64,000 nt of DNA from assembly GCF_022808675.1 (NCBI RefSeq), contig NZ_JAKZKV010000005.1, forward strand, positions 62,001-126,000. The letters run 5' to 3'. Position 1 is the first letter of the stretch, and each line of letters opens with the position of its first letter. Both the position numbers and the translations under genes were made by a program. Shown here piece after piece: positions 45,382 to 54,783 of the stretch. The stretch is from Parabacteroides sp. FAFU027 (GTDB lineage Bacteria > Bacteroidota > Bacteroidia > Bacteroidales > UBA7332). The notes below the pieces were generated by a model. It saw nothing but the letters and a program-made list of their open reading frames with translations, did no database searches and had not been told where the DNA came from.

Positions 45382-46458
45382 TTATTTCTCTACAGAAAAT
45401 TTGTATTCGCAGATGCTGCCATACACTTCTCCCGGACGAAGAACAGTAGATGGGAAGTGTGGTTTATTCGGTGAATCGGGGAAGTGTTGTGTTTCGAGGC
45501 AGAATGCACTGCGTTTTGGGTATTTTTTACCGGCTTTACCTTCGAAATCACCCAACCAGTTACCGGTATAAAGCTGAACACCCGGTTCGTTAGTGATAGT
45601 TTCAAGCACGATACCGGTTTTCGGAGAAACTGTTCTCGCACAAACAACCAGTTCGCCCGGATATTTCTTGTCAATTACATAATTGTGGTCATAACCATTA
45701 CCCCAAACCAGTTGATTGAAGTCTTCATCGATACGTGAGCCAATCGTCTGTGGAGTAGTAAAGTCCATTGGTGTACCTTCCACTTTTACGATTTCTCCGA
45801 ATGGGATAGAAACATCATCAGCAGGAGTATAAAGAGAGGCATTGATTTGCATGATATGGTCACCTACATACTCGTCACCGGCACCTGAAAGGTTGAAGAA
45901 TGAGTGGTTGGTCAGGTTGCAAAGGGTCGGTTTATCAGTAGTAGCTTCGTAAGAGATGTGGAAAACATTTTCGTCAGTCAGCTTGTAAATCATTTTTACG
46001 GTTAATGTGCCGGGGAAACCTTCTTCCATATCGGGAGAAACCAGAGTCATTTCGAGCGTTTGTGCATCGGTCTGTTTTGCATCCCACACTTTTGAGTCAA
46101 AGCCGACTTTTCCTCCGTGAAGGTTATTCGGGCCATTATTTGTAGCCAATGAATATTCTTTGCCGTCTAATGTAAATTTACCTTTAGCAATACGGTTTCC
46201 GTAACGACCGATTACCGCACCAAGATATGTAGGTTGATTATCAGTATAACCTTTAATAGTCTGGTAGCCCAAAACCACATCGGTCATTTTGCCGTTTTTA
46301 TCCGGCACCATTAACGAAACGGGAAAGCAACCCAGGTTGGTTACGCACATTTCGCAACCGTTCTTGTTGGTTAATACGAAAAGGTCTGTTTTTTTGCCAT
46401 TGATTTCGGTTTGAAAGTCTGTTCTTTTCAAGCCGGAAAGTGTGTGTTGTGTTTCCAT
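45382..46458 (-). CDS. galM: Aldose 1-epimerase (mutarotase)
   Basis: 358 residues. Conserved mutarotase residues are visible: GRYGNRIAKGKF (substrate Arg), NNGPNNLHGG (His), LTNHSFFNLSGAG (catalytic His) and a C-terminal CLETQHFPDSPN (catalytic Glu). It interconverts beta- and alpha-D-galactose so that galactokinase receives the alpha form. There is no signal peptide, so it is cytosolic. It is the first gene of the gal operon. Confidence 0.95.
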   Translation of the reverse strand: METQHTLSGLKRTDFQTEINGKKTDLFVLTNKNGCEMCVTNLGCFPVSLMVPDKNGKMTDVVLGYQTIKGYTDNQPTYLGAVIGRYGNRIAKGKFTLDGKEYSLATNNGPNNLHGGKVGFDSKVWDAKQTDAQTLEMTLVSPDMEEGFPGTLTVKMIYKLTDENVFHISYEATTDKPTLCNLTNHSFFNLSGAGDEYVGDHIMQINASLYTPADDVSIPFGEIVKVEGTPMDFTTPQTIGSRIDEDFNQLVWGNGYDHNYVIDKKYPGELVVCARTVSPKTGIVLETITNEPGVQLYTGNWLGDFEGKAGKKYPKRSAFCLETQHFPDSPNKPHFPSTVLRPGEVYGSICEYKFSVEK

Positions 46459-46627
46459 TGTATATTATTTTGCATCTGCATTTTTAGCAGATATTTTCTT
46501 AAAATCGGGTGGTAAAATTAGAAAGGATTATTTGCATAAGTCGAAATGCAAATATGTTTTACAGCACAAACTGGCACATAATATGCTGTTTGAACTTATT
46601 GTTTTCATCTTTGAAAGAATTTTATCC

Positions 46628-47704
46628 TTACCGGGGAGCTTTAGAATACAAATAAAGCGCCAGTCCGGAAAAAATAACGTTCGGAATCCATACTGCAACA
46701 GCCGCAGAAGTAAGTCCGCTTACAGCAAACGAAGACGATATAGTCATAAATAAGATGTACGCAAAACTTAAACCAAGACCGATTCCAATATTTACCCCCA
46801 TACCTCCTTTCACCTTACGGGAAGAGATAGAAATCCCAATGGTGGTAAGAATAAATGAGGCAAATGCCATAGCAAAACGACGATGGTACTCGATTTCAAA
46901 TGCCTTGATATTGGCAAATCCACGTTTGACCTGTTTCGAAATATATTTGTGCAGTGAAGGAGTATTCATTTTTTCCTGGTCCCCCAACGAAATTAGGAAG
47001 TCTGTTGGTTCAATCGCAATGGTAGTATCCAGGGAACTTCCGCGTTTTATTTGCTCTTGTTTTCCTGCCAGATTACGAATAAGATAGTCTTTTACAACCC
47101 AATGATGAAGAGTATCGTATTTTATAGAAGTTGCGGTAAGTCTCGATTTCAGCGTTTTCCCATCAAAGCGTTCCAGGGAAAAACTAGAACCGGTCTTTGT
47201 GGGTTTATCGTAACTATCAAAATGGGCTATGACATTACTATCCACTTTTAGCTGAATATTGTGAGCAAAATCTACTCCTTTATTCTTTATATAAGTATTT
47301 TGAAATTTAATCCGTTTAACATTGGCCGGAGGGATAATAAAAGAACTGAGCAGCAAATTGGCCACCGCAATCACCAACGCAGAAAACATATACGGTCGCA
47401 TCAGTCGGTTAAGACTCATTCCACTCGACAACATAGCAATAACCTCTGAATTATCAGCCAGTTTGGAGGTAAAAAAGATTACCGCAATGAAGGTAAACAG
47501 CGGACTAAAGAGATTAGAGAAATAGGGAATAAAATTGAGGTAATAGTCAAAAATGATTGCTTTTGCCGGAGCTTCATTTTCAATCAGCTTATCAATCTTC
47601 TCATTCAGGTCAAATACAACTGCTAACACAACTATCAAACCAATGGAAAACACATAAGTCCCCAAAAACTTCTTGATAATGTAAATATCTATTCTCTTAA
47701 ACAT
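46628..47704 (-). CDS. LptF/LptG family permease
   Basis: 358 residues with the family layout: transmembrane helices at about 12-35, 55-80 and 97-120, a periplasmic beta-jellyroll domain (about 130-255), and three C-terminal helices at about 270-355. The N-terminus MFKRIDIYIIKKFLGTYVFS is typical. It is a subunit of the ABC system that pulls LPS from the inner membrane. It follows tgt by 11 bp, a frequent Bacteroidetes pairing. Whether it is LptF or LptG cannot be settled by eye. Confidence 0.9.
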   Translation of the reverse strand: MFKRIDIYIIKKFLGTYVFSIGLIVVLAVVFDLNEKIDKLIENEAPAKAIIFDYYLNFIPYFSNLFSPLFTFIAVIFFTSKLADNSEVIAMLSSGMSLNRLMRPYMFSALVIAVANLLLSSFIIPPANVKRIKFQNTYIKNKGVDFAHNIQLKVDSNVIAHFDSYDKPTKTGSSFSLERFDGKTLKSRLTATSIKYDTLHHWVVKDYLIRNLAGKQEQIKRGSSLDTTIAIEPTDFLISLGDQEKMNTPSLHKYISKQVKRGFANIKAFEIEYHRRFAMAFASFILTTIGISISSRKVKGGMGVNIGIGLGLSFAYILFMTISSSFAVSGLTSAAVAVWIPNVIFSGLALYLYSKAPR

Positions 47705-47715
47705 CCTTACTCAGT

Positions 47716-48846
47716 TTACAGACGTGTGGACACTCTTTTTACCATTTCTCTTTTCCATTCGGCAAAATCCCCGGCTAATATATGACGACGGGCTTCCTGT
47801 GTCAACCACACATAAAATGCCAGGTTGTGGATTGATGCAATTTGCAGGGCCAACAATTCATCACTGACAAACAGGTGACGCAAATAGGCTTTCGAATAGA
47901 GACGGTCCACTTCCGAAGCACCATCAATCTCAATTGGAGAAAAATCATCCGCCCATTTCTTATTCTTCATATTCATGATGCCATCTTTAGTAAATAGCAT
48001 ACCATTACGACCATTACGGGTAGGCATCACACAATCAAACATATCCACGCCACGTTCAATCGCTTCCAGGATATTTGCCGGTGTACCCACTCCCATCAGA
48101 TAACGGGGTTTATCGGTTGGCAGAATTTCATTCACTACTTCGATCATCTCGTACATTTTCTCAGTAGGCTCTCCTACCGCAAGGCCGCCGATGGCATTTC
48201 CATCACATCCTTTTTCTGCAATATACTCAGCTGCACGACGGCGAAGATCTGGATATACACACCCCTGTACAATCGGGAAGAAAGTCTGGCTATATCCGTA
48301 TTTACCTTCCGTTTCGCTAAAGCGCTTCAAACCGCGGTCCAACCAACGCTGAGTCAGTTCCAAGGACTTTTTGGCATAGTTGTAGTCGGAATCCCCCGGG
48401 GGACATTCGTCAAATGCCATGGTAATATCGGCACCGATAATACGTTGGATATCCACCACATTTTCAGGTGTAAAGAAATGCTTCGAACCGTCAATGTGCG
48501 AACGAAACTCTGCTCCTTCTTCTTTCAGTTTACGTATTGCCGAAAGCGAAAATACCTGAAAGCCACCACTATCGGTCAGGATAGGACGATCCCATCCGTT
48601 GAATTTGTGCAATCCACCAGCTTTTTCGAGTATATCGAGACCCGGACGAAGATAAAGGTGATAGGTATTTCCCAAAATAATCTGGGCATTGATATCGTTT
48701 TTCAACTCCTGAATATGAACCGCTTTCACTGAGGCAACGGTTCCCACCGGCATAAAAATCGGGGTAAGAATGGTACCGTGATCAGTCGTAATCTCGCCTG
48801 CACGGGCATTGGTTTTGGAGTCGGTGTGGTGTAGTTTGAAATCCAT
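47716..48846 (-). CDS. tgt: Queuine tRNA-ribosyltransferase
   Basis: 376 residues. Active-site Asp residues are in LTDSGGFQVFSL and in the later FDCVMPTRNGRNG. GGLAVGEPTEKMYEM and the PRYLMGVGTP segment are also typical. The C-terminal zinc site common to bacterial Tgt (CxCxxC) is not apparent; the region reads LYSKAYLRHLFVSDELLALQ, as in other Bacteroidetes enzymes. It exchanges G34 for queuine precursors in GUN-anticodon tRNAs. Confidence 0.95.
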   Translation of the reverse strand: MDFKLHHTDSKTNARAGEITTDHGTILTPIFMPVGTVASVKAVHIQELKNDINAQIILGNTYHLYLRPGLDILEKAGGLHKFNGWDRPILTDSGGFQVFSLSAIRKLKEEGAEFRSHIDGSKHFFTPENVVDIQRIIGADITMAFDECPPGDSDYNYAKKSLELTQRWLDRGLKRFSETEGKYGYSQTFFPIVQGCVYPDLRRRAAEYIAEKGCDGNAIGGLAVGEPTEKMYEMIEVVNEILPTDKPRYLMGVGTPANILEAIERGVDMFDCVMPTRNGRNGMLFTKDGIMNMKNKKWADDFSPIEIDGASEVDRLYSKAYLRHLFVSDELLALQIASIHNLAFYVWLTQEARRHILAGDFAEWKREMVKRVSTRL

Positions 48847-48861
48847 AAATAGAGAGACCCC

Positions 48862-48890
48862 ACCCTAACCCTCCCTAAAGGGGGAGGGAA
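48862..48890. repeat. CCCTCCC-type dispersed intergenic palindrome
   Basis: CCCTCCCTAAAGGGGGAGGG in an A/C-rich context. Sequences of this kind recur between genes in many Bacteroidetes genomes (from memory). It lies between tgt and ettA, next to a second small hairpin (CTCCGTCCGTCGGAG) at about 48943-48957 that may terminate ettA. Confidence 0.5.
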
Positions 48891-48965
48891 ATGGAGCTGA
48901 AATGATTTATATTGTTTGTGGTAGCTGGTTCAGAGGCTTTATCTCCGTCCGTCGGAGGTAATCTC

Positions 48966-50651
48966 CTACTCCATTAACTTACGGTAACGCACCCGTTTAG
49001 GCTCAACATTACCCAAGCGCATTTTCTTGTTTTCTTCGTATTCGGTATAGCTTCCTTCGAAATAGAATACTTCCGAATTGCCTTCAAAAGCCAGAATGTG
49101 TGTACAGATACGGTCGAGAAACCAACGGTCGTGCGAAATCACTACTGCGCAACCGGCAAAGTTATCCAAACCTTCCTCCAATGCACGAAGTGTATTTACG
49201 TCAATATCATTGGTCGGCTCATCCAGAAGTAAAACGTTACCTTCCTCTTTCAGGGCAATGGCTAAGTGCAAACGGTTACGCTCACCACCGGAAAGTACGT
49301 TACAGAGTTTCTCCTGATCAGCACCGGTGAAGTTGAAACGCGACAAATATGCTCGTGCATTCAGTTCGCGCCCACCCAGTTTAATCGTTTCCTGCCCACC
49401 GGAAATTACCTGATAGACGGTTTTCTGCGGATCAATATCTTTGTGCGACTGGTCAACATATGAAATTTTCACAGTCTCACCTACATCAAAAGTTCCTTTA
49501 TCTGCTTTTTCCAACTCCATAATCAGTCGAAACAATGTGGTTTTACCGGCACCATTCGGTCCGATAATACCCACAATACCATTCGGAGGTAACATGAAGT
49601 TCAGGTTGTCAAACAGCAACTTCTCACCAAAAGCTTTGGAAACATCAGTTGCTTCAATTACCTTGTTTCCCAGACGAGGGCCGTTAGGAATATATATTTC
49701 GAGCTTCTCTTCGTGCTCTTTCTGATCTTCGTTAAGCAGTTTATCATATGCGTTCAGACGGGCCTTACCTTTGGCATGACGGGCTTTGGGAGACATGCGC
49801 ACCCATTCCAGCTCGTGTTCAAGAGTTTTACGACGCTTGCTGGCTGTCTTTTCCTCCTGTTCCATGCGTTTGGTCTTTTGTTCCAACCAGGAAGTATAGT
49901 TTCCTTTCCAGGGAATTCCTTCACCACGATCCAGCTCCAGAATCCATCCTGCCACATGGTCAAGGAAGTAGCGGTCGTGCGTAATTGCAATAACCGTTCC
50001 CTGATATTGTTGCAAGTGCTGCTCCAACCAGTCGATAGACTCAGCATCAAGGTGGTTGGTAGGCTCATCAAGCAACAGAATATCTGGTTGTTGAAGCAAT
50101 AGTCGACACAGAGCCACACGACGTCGCTCTCCACCAGACAGGAATTTCACCTGCTGATCTTCGGGCGGACAACGCAATGCATCCATCGCACGCTCCAGCT
50201 TGTTATCAAGGTTCCACGCATCGGTTGCATCGATTTTATCCTGCAATTCAGCCTGACGGGCAAACAAAGCATCCATTTTATCGGCATCTTCGTAATACTC
50301 CGGCAATCCGAATTTTTCATTGATTTCTTCGTATTCTTTCAGGGTATCCACAATTTCCTGAACCCCCTCCTGAACAATCTCTTTTACGGTCTTTTCATCA
50401 TCCAAATGAGGCTCCTGCTCCAGGTAACCCACTGAGTAACCGGGTGAAAATACCACTTCACCCTGATATGATTTTTCAATTCCAGCGATAATTTTCAGCA
50501 GAGTCGATTTACCGGAACCATTTAAACCGATGATACCGATTTTGGCACCATAGAAAAAGGATAGGTAAATATTCTTCAATACCTGTTTCTGGGGAGGAAA
50601 AGTCTTGCTCACCCCTACCATCGAAAAAATGACTTTCTTATCGTCTGACAT
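48966..50651 (-). CDS. ettA: ABC-F protein EttA (energy-dependent translational throttle)
   Basis: 561 residues with two ABC domains and no membrane part. Walker A motifs are GLNGSGKSTLL and GPNGAGKTTLF; signatures are LSGGERRRVALCR and LSGGERNRLHLA. The arm insertion that contacts the ribosomal L1 stalk lies in the first domain at about 95-140, and the linker (about 240-310) is highly charged. This size and arm match EttA rather than Uup or resistance ABC-F proteins. It gates the ribosome's first elongation step according to ATP/ADP. Confidence 0.93.
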   Translation of the reverse strand: MSDDKKVIFSMVGVSKTFPPQKQVLKNIYLSFFYGAKIGIIGLNGSGKSTLLKIIAGIEKSYQGEVVFSPGYSVGYLEQEPHLDDEKTVKEIVQEGVQEIVDTLKEYEEINEKFGLPEYYEDADKMDALFARQAELQDKIDATDAWNLDNKLERAMDALRCPPEDQQVKFLSGGERRRVALCRLLLQQPDILLLDEPTNHLDAESIDWLEQHLQQYQGTVIAITHDRYFLDHVAGWILELDRGEGIPWKGNYTSWLEQKTKRMEQEEKTASKRRKTLEHELEWVRMSPKARHAKGKARLNAYDKLLNEDQKEHEEKLEIYIPNGPRLGNKVIEATDVSKAFGEKLLFDNLNFMLPPNGIVGIIGPNGAGKTTLFRLIMELEKADKGTFDVGETVKISYVDQSHKDIDPQKTVYQVISGGQETIKLGGRELNARAYLSRFNFTGADQEKLCNVLSGGERNRLHLAIALKEEGNVLLLDEPTNDIDVNTLRALEEGLDNFAGCAVVISHDRWFLDRICTHILAFEGNSEVFYFEGSYTEYEENKKMRLGNVEPKRVRYRKLME

Positions 50652-50707
50652 ATAATGAATTAGATTTAGTTATTTCTAAATAGGATATTGTCGTAAAAAA
50701 TGAATCG

Positions 50708-50715
50708 CAAAGATA
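50708..50715 (-). promoter_or_regulatory. -7 element TATCTTTG for ettA
   Basis: CAAAGATA on the plus strand matches TAnnTTTG in reverse, 56 bp upstream of the ettA start. Confidence 0.5.
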
Positions 50716-50770
50716 GGGATTTTCCCCGAATTTAACTATCCTCAAAAGCCTTCCCATGCGGATAAAACAA

Positions 50771-50808
50771 CTCCCGGAATCTTAATCTTCAAATCAAATT
50801 CCGGGAGC
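50771..50808 (-). terminator. Terminator of the GT39-GtrA operon
   Basis: CTCCCGGAAT and ATTCCGGGAG form a perfect 10-bp stem with a 17-base loop, followed by GTTGTTTT on the minus strand. It lies 25 bp past the GtrA stop. Confidence 0.75.
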
Positions 50809-50832
50809 TATAAATGTCAAATTAAATAAGGC

Positions 50833-51219
50833 TTATCTGAACGTAAAAAGATAATTCATCACAAAGTTCCAGACAGTCACTACCCCTACTGCAATCAGCT
50901 TGGACAGATAAAAATTAAGTCTCAATTTATCTGTGAGCAGATAGATAATCAGGTTATTAATCCCCAATCCGGCAATTGAAATGGAGAAAAACGAAAAATA
51001 TTCCGTGACAATATGGCTGTTTTGGCTGTGAAAAGTCCAGAAACGGTTGAAGAAGTAATTGGAGGTTGCCGCCAAAACAAACCCCGTTGAATTAGCAACA
51101 TACTTATTCAGGTGAACTTTTTCCTTCAGCAACCAGGTAGTTCCGAAATCGACAAAGAGTCCTGAGAACCCGACCACACAGAACTTTACAAATTTATATA
51201 TCAGCAGTTTATCTATCAT
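50833..51219 (-). CDS. GtrA family membrane protein
   Basis: 128 residues with four transmembrane helices filling the protein. It shows the GtrA pattern: FVKFCVVGFSGLFVDFGTTW at the start, then YFFNRFWTF near the middle and a final VVTVWNFVMNYLFTF. GtrA proteins are thought to help flip lipid-linked sugars across the membrane for glycosyltransferases of the partner operon. Its start is 3 bp from the GT39 stop codon, a tight operon. Confidence 0.9.
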   Translation of the reverse strand: MIDKLLIYKFVKFCVVGFSGLFVDFGTTWLLKEKVHLNKYVANSTGFVLAATSNYFFNRFWTFHSQNSHIVTEYFSFFSISIAGLGINNLIIYLLTDKLRLNFYLSKLIAVGVVTVWNFVMNYLFTFR

Positions 51220-51222
51220 CGG

Positions 51223-52890
51223 TTAAATATTTACCTTATAAAAGCGACCGTTAAGCGGAGAACCCAGAGAAGTCGTTAATGTTACCCCCAGATTATATTC
51301 ACCATGAGGAACATTCGGAACCCTAACCAGCATATAGCGATGAATGGTCTCACCGGAGCGAATCTTTTTGATTGGAGCCAACAATTTCACTGGTGTCAGA
51401 ATAACGTTCTTCTTTTGAATCAAAGCCATTTGCACTTTCACCGGGAATTGATGATGGCGAAAGTTAATATCGTAGTTATACATATTGGCAAACGTGCAAT
51501 CCAAAATCAGTAACCGCCCCATTTGAACATCACTTTTCTTCAGCGCAAAATCAATTTTCACGCGATTCACTGTCTGTAAGCTATCAGTCCTGAATCCGTC
51601 AAACTCTACACCATTAATATTGTAGTGCTGGGATTTGCCGGGAACATTGGCACAAATGAAAGCCGGCTTATTATTCCACTCTTTTTCAAATTGGTAAATA
51701 TCAAACTGCGACTGGCGCGAATCCAGCGAACTGATAACGGTTGCAGGTTTGTGCGTATAGAAAATATATTCCGAAGGATTCTGGAATGAACCGGTAAAAA
51801 CAACCGGTAAATCACCGGCAACGGATTCGATGGCTTTTGCCTTTTTCTCTTTGTTTCCAAATCCGGTCTTAGGTGGTAAAAGGTCGGTCGCCAAGGCCAC
51901 CCTTGCAATAAATAGCAATGCAAGTGAAGGCAAAATCACCTTATAGATATACTTATTCAAACCGGCACTTTCCTGACATTTTCTGTAAAGCAAAATAATC
52001 ATCGGAATCACACAGGCAATAGTCCAGTGCGGTTCCACATGCCCCCGCATTCCCATTATCCAAAAGAATGCAATAAAGCCGACTATCATGAAAAAGAGAG
52101 CACGCTCAAACAAATCGGCAGGACGGAATTTTATCAAAACAAAGACAACCGCACCCAATACAAAAGGATTGAAAACAGCCAGCTGATTAGGCAAATATTC
52201 CAATAAAAATCGCCATTGGAAGCCACCCGCACGACCAATCAAATGATATTGGAAGCTGGGAAAATGATTATCAATTTGCCAGTAAATATGAGGGAAAACT
52301 AAAAGCAAAGCAACTCCAATTGAGGCCCATGCTTTTCCTCTCCAAAGCAGCTTAAGGTTTGATAACAAAACCAAACCTACGACCAATGAAGCCTGATATT
52401 TGCTATACACCAATCCGGCAATAGCGATACCCAGGAAAATAACCAGTTTCCACGACTTATCATTCAGGAATTGCTTATAGAGATACAAAAATAAGGCAGT
52501 GAAAAAGAGCAGTGGTGCATCCGGAGTGGTAATAAAGCCGTAAGCTGCAAACATAAAAGGTGCTGCTGACAGGATAAAAAACAGTGTAACCTTCTTATTA
52601 TCTGCTTTTTCATCATCTATCAAGCGCCAGGTCAGCATCAGGGTAAATAATTGTAAAACCACCGTCATAAACCGGACACCCAGATTCCCATTGAATAGCA
52701 ACGAACTTATCTTTATCAACACGGCGACCATCGGTGGATGGTCAAAATAGCCCCACGCCATGTGTTGCGCGTAAAGTGCATAATAAGCTTCGTCACTATG
52801 CAGATTGGTAAATATCGACTGCAGGAGGTTTATCACAAACCACGCGCCTAAAAAATAGTAGAATCTCTTTGAAAATACTGTTACTTGCAT
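51223..52890 (-). CDS. GT39/ArnT-like membrane glycosyltransferase
   Basis: 555 residues. About 11 transmembrane helices occupy residues 8-340 and a soluble C-terminal part of about 200 residues follows. The first loop has HSDEAYYALYAQHMAWGYFD, the acidic DE motif plus HPPM of PMT/ArnT-type transferases that use polyprenyl-linked sugars. Together with GtrA it probably adds a sugar to a cell-envelope component. The acceptor is unknown. Confidence 0.9.
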   Translation of the reverse strand: MQVTVFSKRFYYFLGAWFVINLLQSIFTNLHSDEAYYALYAQHMAWGYFDHPPMVAVLIKISSLLFNGNLGVRFMTVVLQLFTLMLTWRLIDDEKADNKKVTLFFILSAAPFMFAAYGFITTPDAPLLFFTALFLYLYKQFLNDKSWKLVIFLGIAIAGLVYSKYQASLVVGLVLLSNLKLLWRGKAWASIGVALLLVFPHIYWQIDNHFPSFQYHLIGRAGGFQWRFLLEYLPNQLAVFNPFVLGAVVFVLIKFRPADLFERALFFMIVGFIAFFWIMGMRGHVEPHWTIACVIPMIILLYRKCQESAGLNKYIYKVILPSLALLFIARVALATDLLPPKTGFGNKEKKAKAIESVAGDLPVVFTGSFQNPSEYIFYTHKPATVISSLDSRQSQFDIYQFEKEWNNKPAFICANVPGKSQHYNINGVEFDGFRTDSLQTVNRVKIDFALKKSDVQMGRLLILDCTFANMYNYDINFRHHQFPVKVQMALIQKKNVILTPVKLLAPIKKIRSGETIHRYMLVRVPNVPHGEYNLGVTLTTSLGSPLNGRFYKVNI

Positions 52891-52903
52891 AAGTTAAGGA
52901 CAT

Positions 52904-53986
52904 TTATCTGAACCAGCCGGCCCAGAGGTAACGATATTTCTTTTCAGGTGTTTTTTTAATGTTGCCCAGCGTATAATTTACGCTTAATCCCTGCTCATGA
53001 TACATTGTGTGCTCGGCAAAATGCAACGAATAGGTAAAACGAACTTTTACCACATCGGTATGCAGGAAATTGATATAACCATCCAATCGGTCGTAGCTCT
53101 TTGCCTGATAAATCGGATCACCCCAATAGAGCAGATTACCGGTAGCACTTACATACTGATTGTGATAATACATTTGTCCATGACCGGCATAGAAGGTATT
53201 GAATATCCCAAGACCTCGGTATTCTACTCGAGCTTCCGATAAAAATCCTTTTTGTTTGTGCCAACCGTCATTGTCTGCACGGGCACGCTCAAGTCCGACT
53301 GCATAACCCGCATTTAGTTCGAGTTTCTCAAAGTCTGCTTTTTCAGCTAAATCCACGCCCAACGAAGTCAGCATCATGCCATTGTCGTGTAGGGCTTCCG
53401 GCTCAGTCGGATGAATAACTCCGGCATAGTGATACATATACCCAAAATGCTGACCGTAGAATATTCCGGAAGCAAGCTTACCTGACCAACCCATGATAAA
53501 GGCCTCGTGACGTTTCGTTGTCTGACGGCTGGTCCAATCGAGCCACACATTGGCATAACTATTCTTTTTGGAAAATTCCCAAAAGAGGCCGGTAATTGTC
53601 GGACGATAGAAAGTTATCGAATCCTGGAAGAAAATGCGCGGATATCTGTCAACCGCCATTTTACGGGGAAATGCCCCCATGTAAAAGCGGAAAGGTTTGT
53701 ATTCGAAAGCATAATAGGCAATCGGATTGCTGTAATCCACGACTTTGTCGCTGCCAAATTCATGTAACAAATCGGCACCGACTCGCACATGATGGACGGA
53801 ATCCCATCCGAGTCCTATCTCTGGAGCCACATGGACACCCGACATGGTTTGTGGCATTTGGTATTTAGAAAAACCAAACTCCGTATTATCAAAGAAATCA
53901 TATAGATTGACTTGCCATTCAGCTTTTTGGGCGAAAGCACCAGCTGAAATCAGCCAAATCAGAAGGAGCGGAAATAATCGTTTCAT
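52904..53986 (-). CDS. Putative outer-membrane protein of unknown function
   Basis: 360 residues with a signal peptide (1-19, ending GAFA). The mature protein is rich in aromatic residues and alternating strands (AYYAFEYKPFRFYMGAFPRK, KVRFTYSLHFAEHTMYHEQG), consistent with a barrel of about 14-16 strands. It lies 13 bp upstream of the GT39 gene and is probably the first gene of that operon, suggesting a link to envelope glycosylation. I do not recognise a named family. Confidence 0.7.
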   Translation of the reverse strand: MKRLFPLLLIWLISAGAFAQKAEWQVNLYDFFDNTEFGFSKYQMPQTMSGVHVAPEIGLGWDSVHHVRVGADLLHEFGSDKVVDYSNPIAYYAFEYKPFRFYMGAFPRKMAVDRYPRIFFQDSITFYRPTITGLFWEFSKKNSYANVWLDWTSRQTTKRHEAFIMGWSGKLASGIFYGQHFGYMYHYAGVIHPTEPEALHDNGMMLTSLGVDLAEKADFEKLELNAGYAVGLERARADNDGWHKQKGFLSEARVEYRGLGIFNTFYAGHGQMYYHNQYVSATGNLLYWGDPIYQAKSYDRLDGYINFLHTDVVKVRFTYSLHFAEHTMYHEQGLSVNYTLGNIKKTPEKKYRYLWAGWFR

Positions 53987-54090
53987 AGTGGGTGATCATT
54001 GTTTGAGGAGGAGTAAATCCACGTAAAAATACGAACAAATGCCTGAACATGTGCAGACTAATATCATTTTAGAAGAACGTCATTCAGCAA

Positions 54091-54123
54091 AAAGAGGCAA
54101 CCTGTCTGTCCAGATTACCTCTT
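54091..54123 (-). terminator. Terminator of the glnS-TPR-DedA operon
   Basis: On the minus strand AAGAGG and CCTCTT pair around a 20-base loop with further partial pairing, followed by TTTG. It lies 20 bp past the DedA stop codon. Confidence 0.6.
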
Positions 54124-54142
54124 ATGCAATTCAGGAAAGGAA

Positions 54143-54778
54143 TCAGGCTTTCGCCTTGTTCTTTCCGTTTTTCTTTATGCCGTTGTAAACGAGATATATT
54201 ATAAAAATAGCACCCAATACTACCAACCCTAATGTCAGCTGATGGTAATATTGCTCCAGTTTGTCTTTTTGGCCAAAAGCCAACCAACCTAAAGCTGCCA
54301 GGCAAACATTCCACAATCCGGCTCCCAATGTGGTGTAGAAGATAAATTTCTTGACGTTCATTTTGGCCAGACCGGCAGGAATAGAAATCAGGTGGCGAAT
54401 ACCCGGTATCAAACGCCCGATAAAGGTTGAGCTGTTTCCGTTTTTGATGAAATATTGTTCGGCATGCTCCACTTTCTTCTGATTCACCAGAAAGAGATGC
54501 CCCAAATGAGAGTTGGCAAACCGGTAAACGATAATGCGTCCCACATAACGGGATACAAAGTAGTTAATCGAAGCCCCCAGCAACGCACCAAACGTACCGC
54601 AAAGAATGATGCCGGCAATGTGCATCTGTCCGGAATCCAACGCCTTATATACCGCCGGTGGAATAACAAGTTCCGAAGGCAAAGGGATTACGGTACTCTC
54701 AATCATCATAAGCAGGGTAATGGTAAAATAGTTGATATTTTCCATGTACCAGTGGATTATCTGGTCGTAGAAGTGCAT
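54143..54778 (-). CDS. DedA family membrane protein
   Basis: 211 residues. The conserved acidic and Pro residues of DedA/VTT proteins are visible in IESTVIPLPSELVIPPA near the N-terminus and in the amphipathic motif FIGRLIPGIRHLISIPAGLA near 125-145. The C-terminus is lysine-rich (KKNGKNKAKA). DedA proteins move or flip undecaprenyl phosphate and other lipids across the inner membrane. It is the last gene of the operon with the TPR gene and glnS (5-bp gap upstream). Confidence 0.93.
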   Translation of the reverse strand: MHFYDQIIHWYMENINYFTITLLMMIESTVIPLPSELVIPPAVYKALDSGQMHIAGIILCGTFGALLGASINYFVSRYVGRIIVYRFANSHLGHLFLVNQKKVEHAEQYFIKNGNSSTFIGRLIPGIRHLISIPAGLAKMNVKKFIFYTTLGAGLWNVCLAALGWLAFGQKDKLEQYYHQLTLGLVVLGAIFIIYLVYNGIKKNGKNKAKA

Positions 54779-54783
54779 GGTTA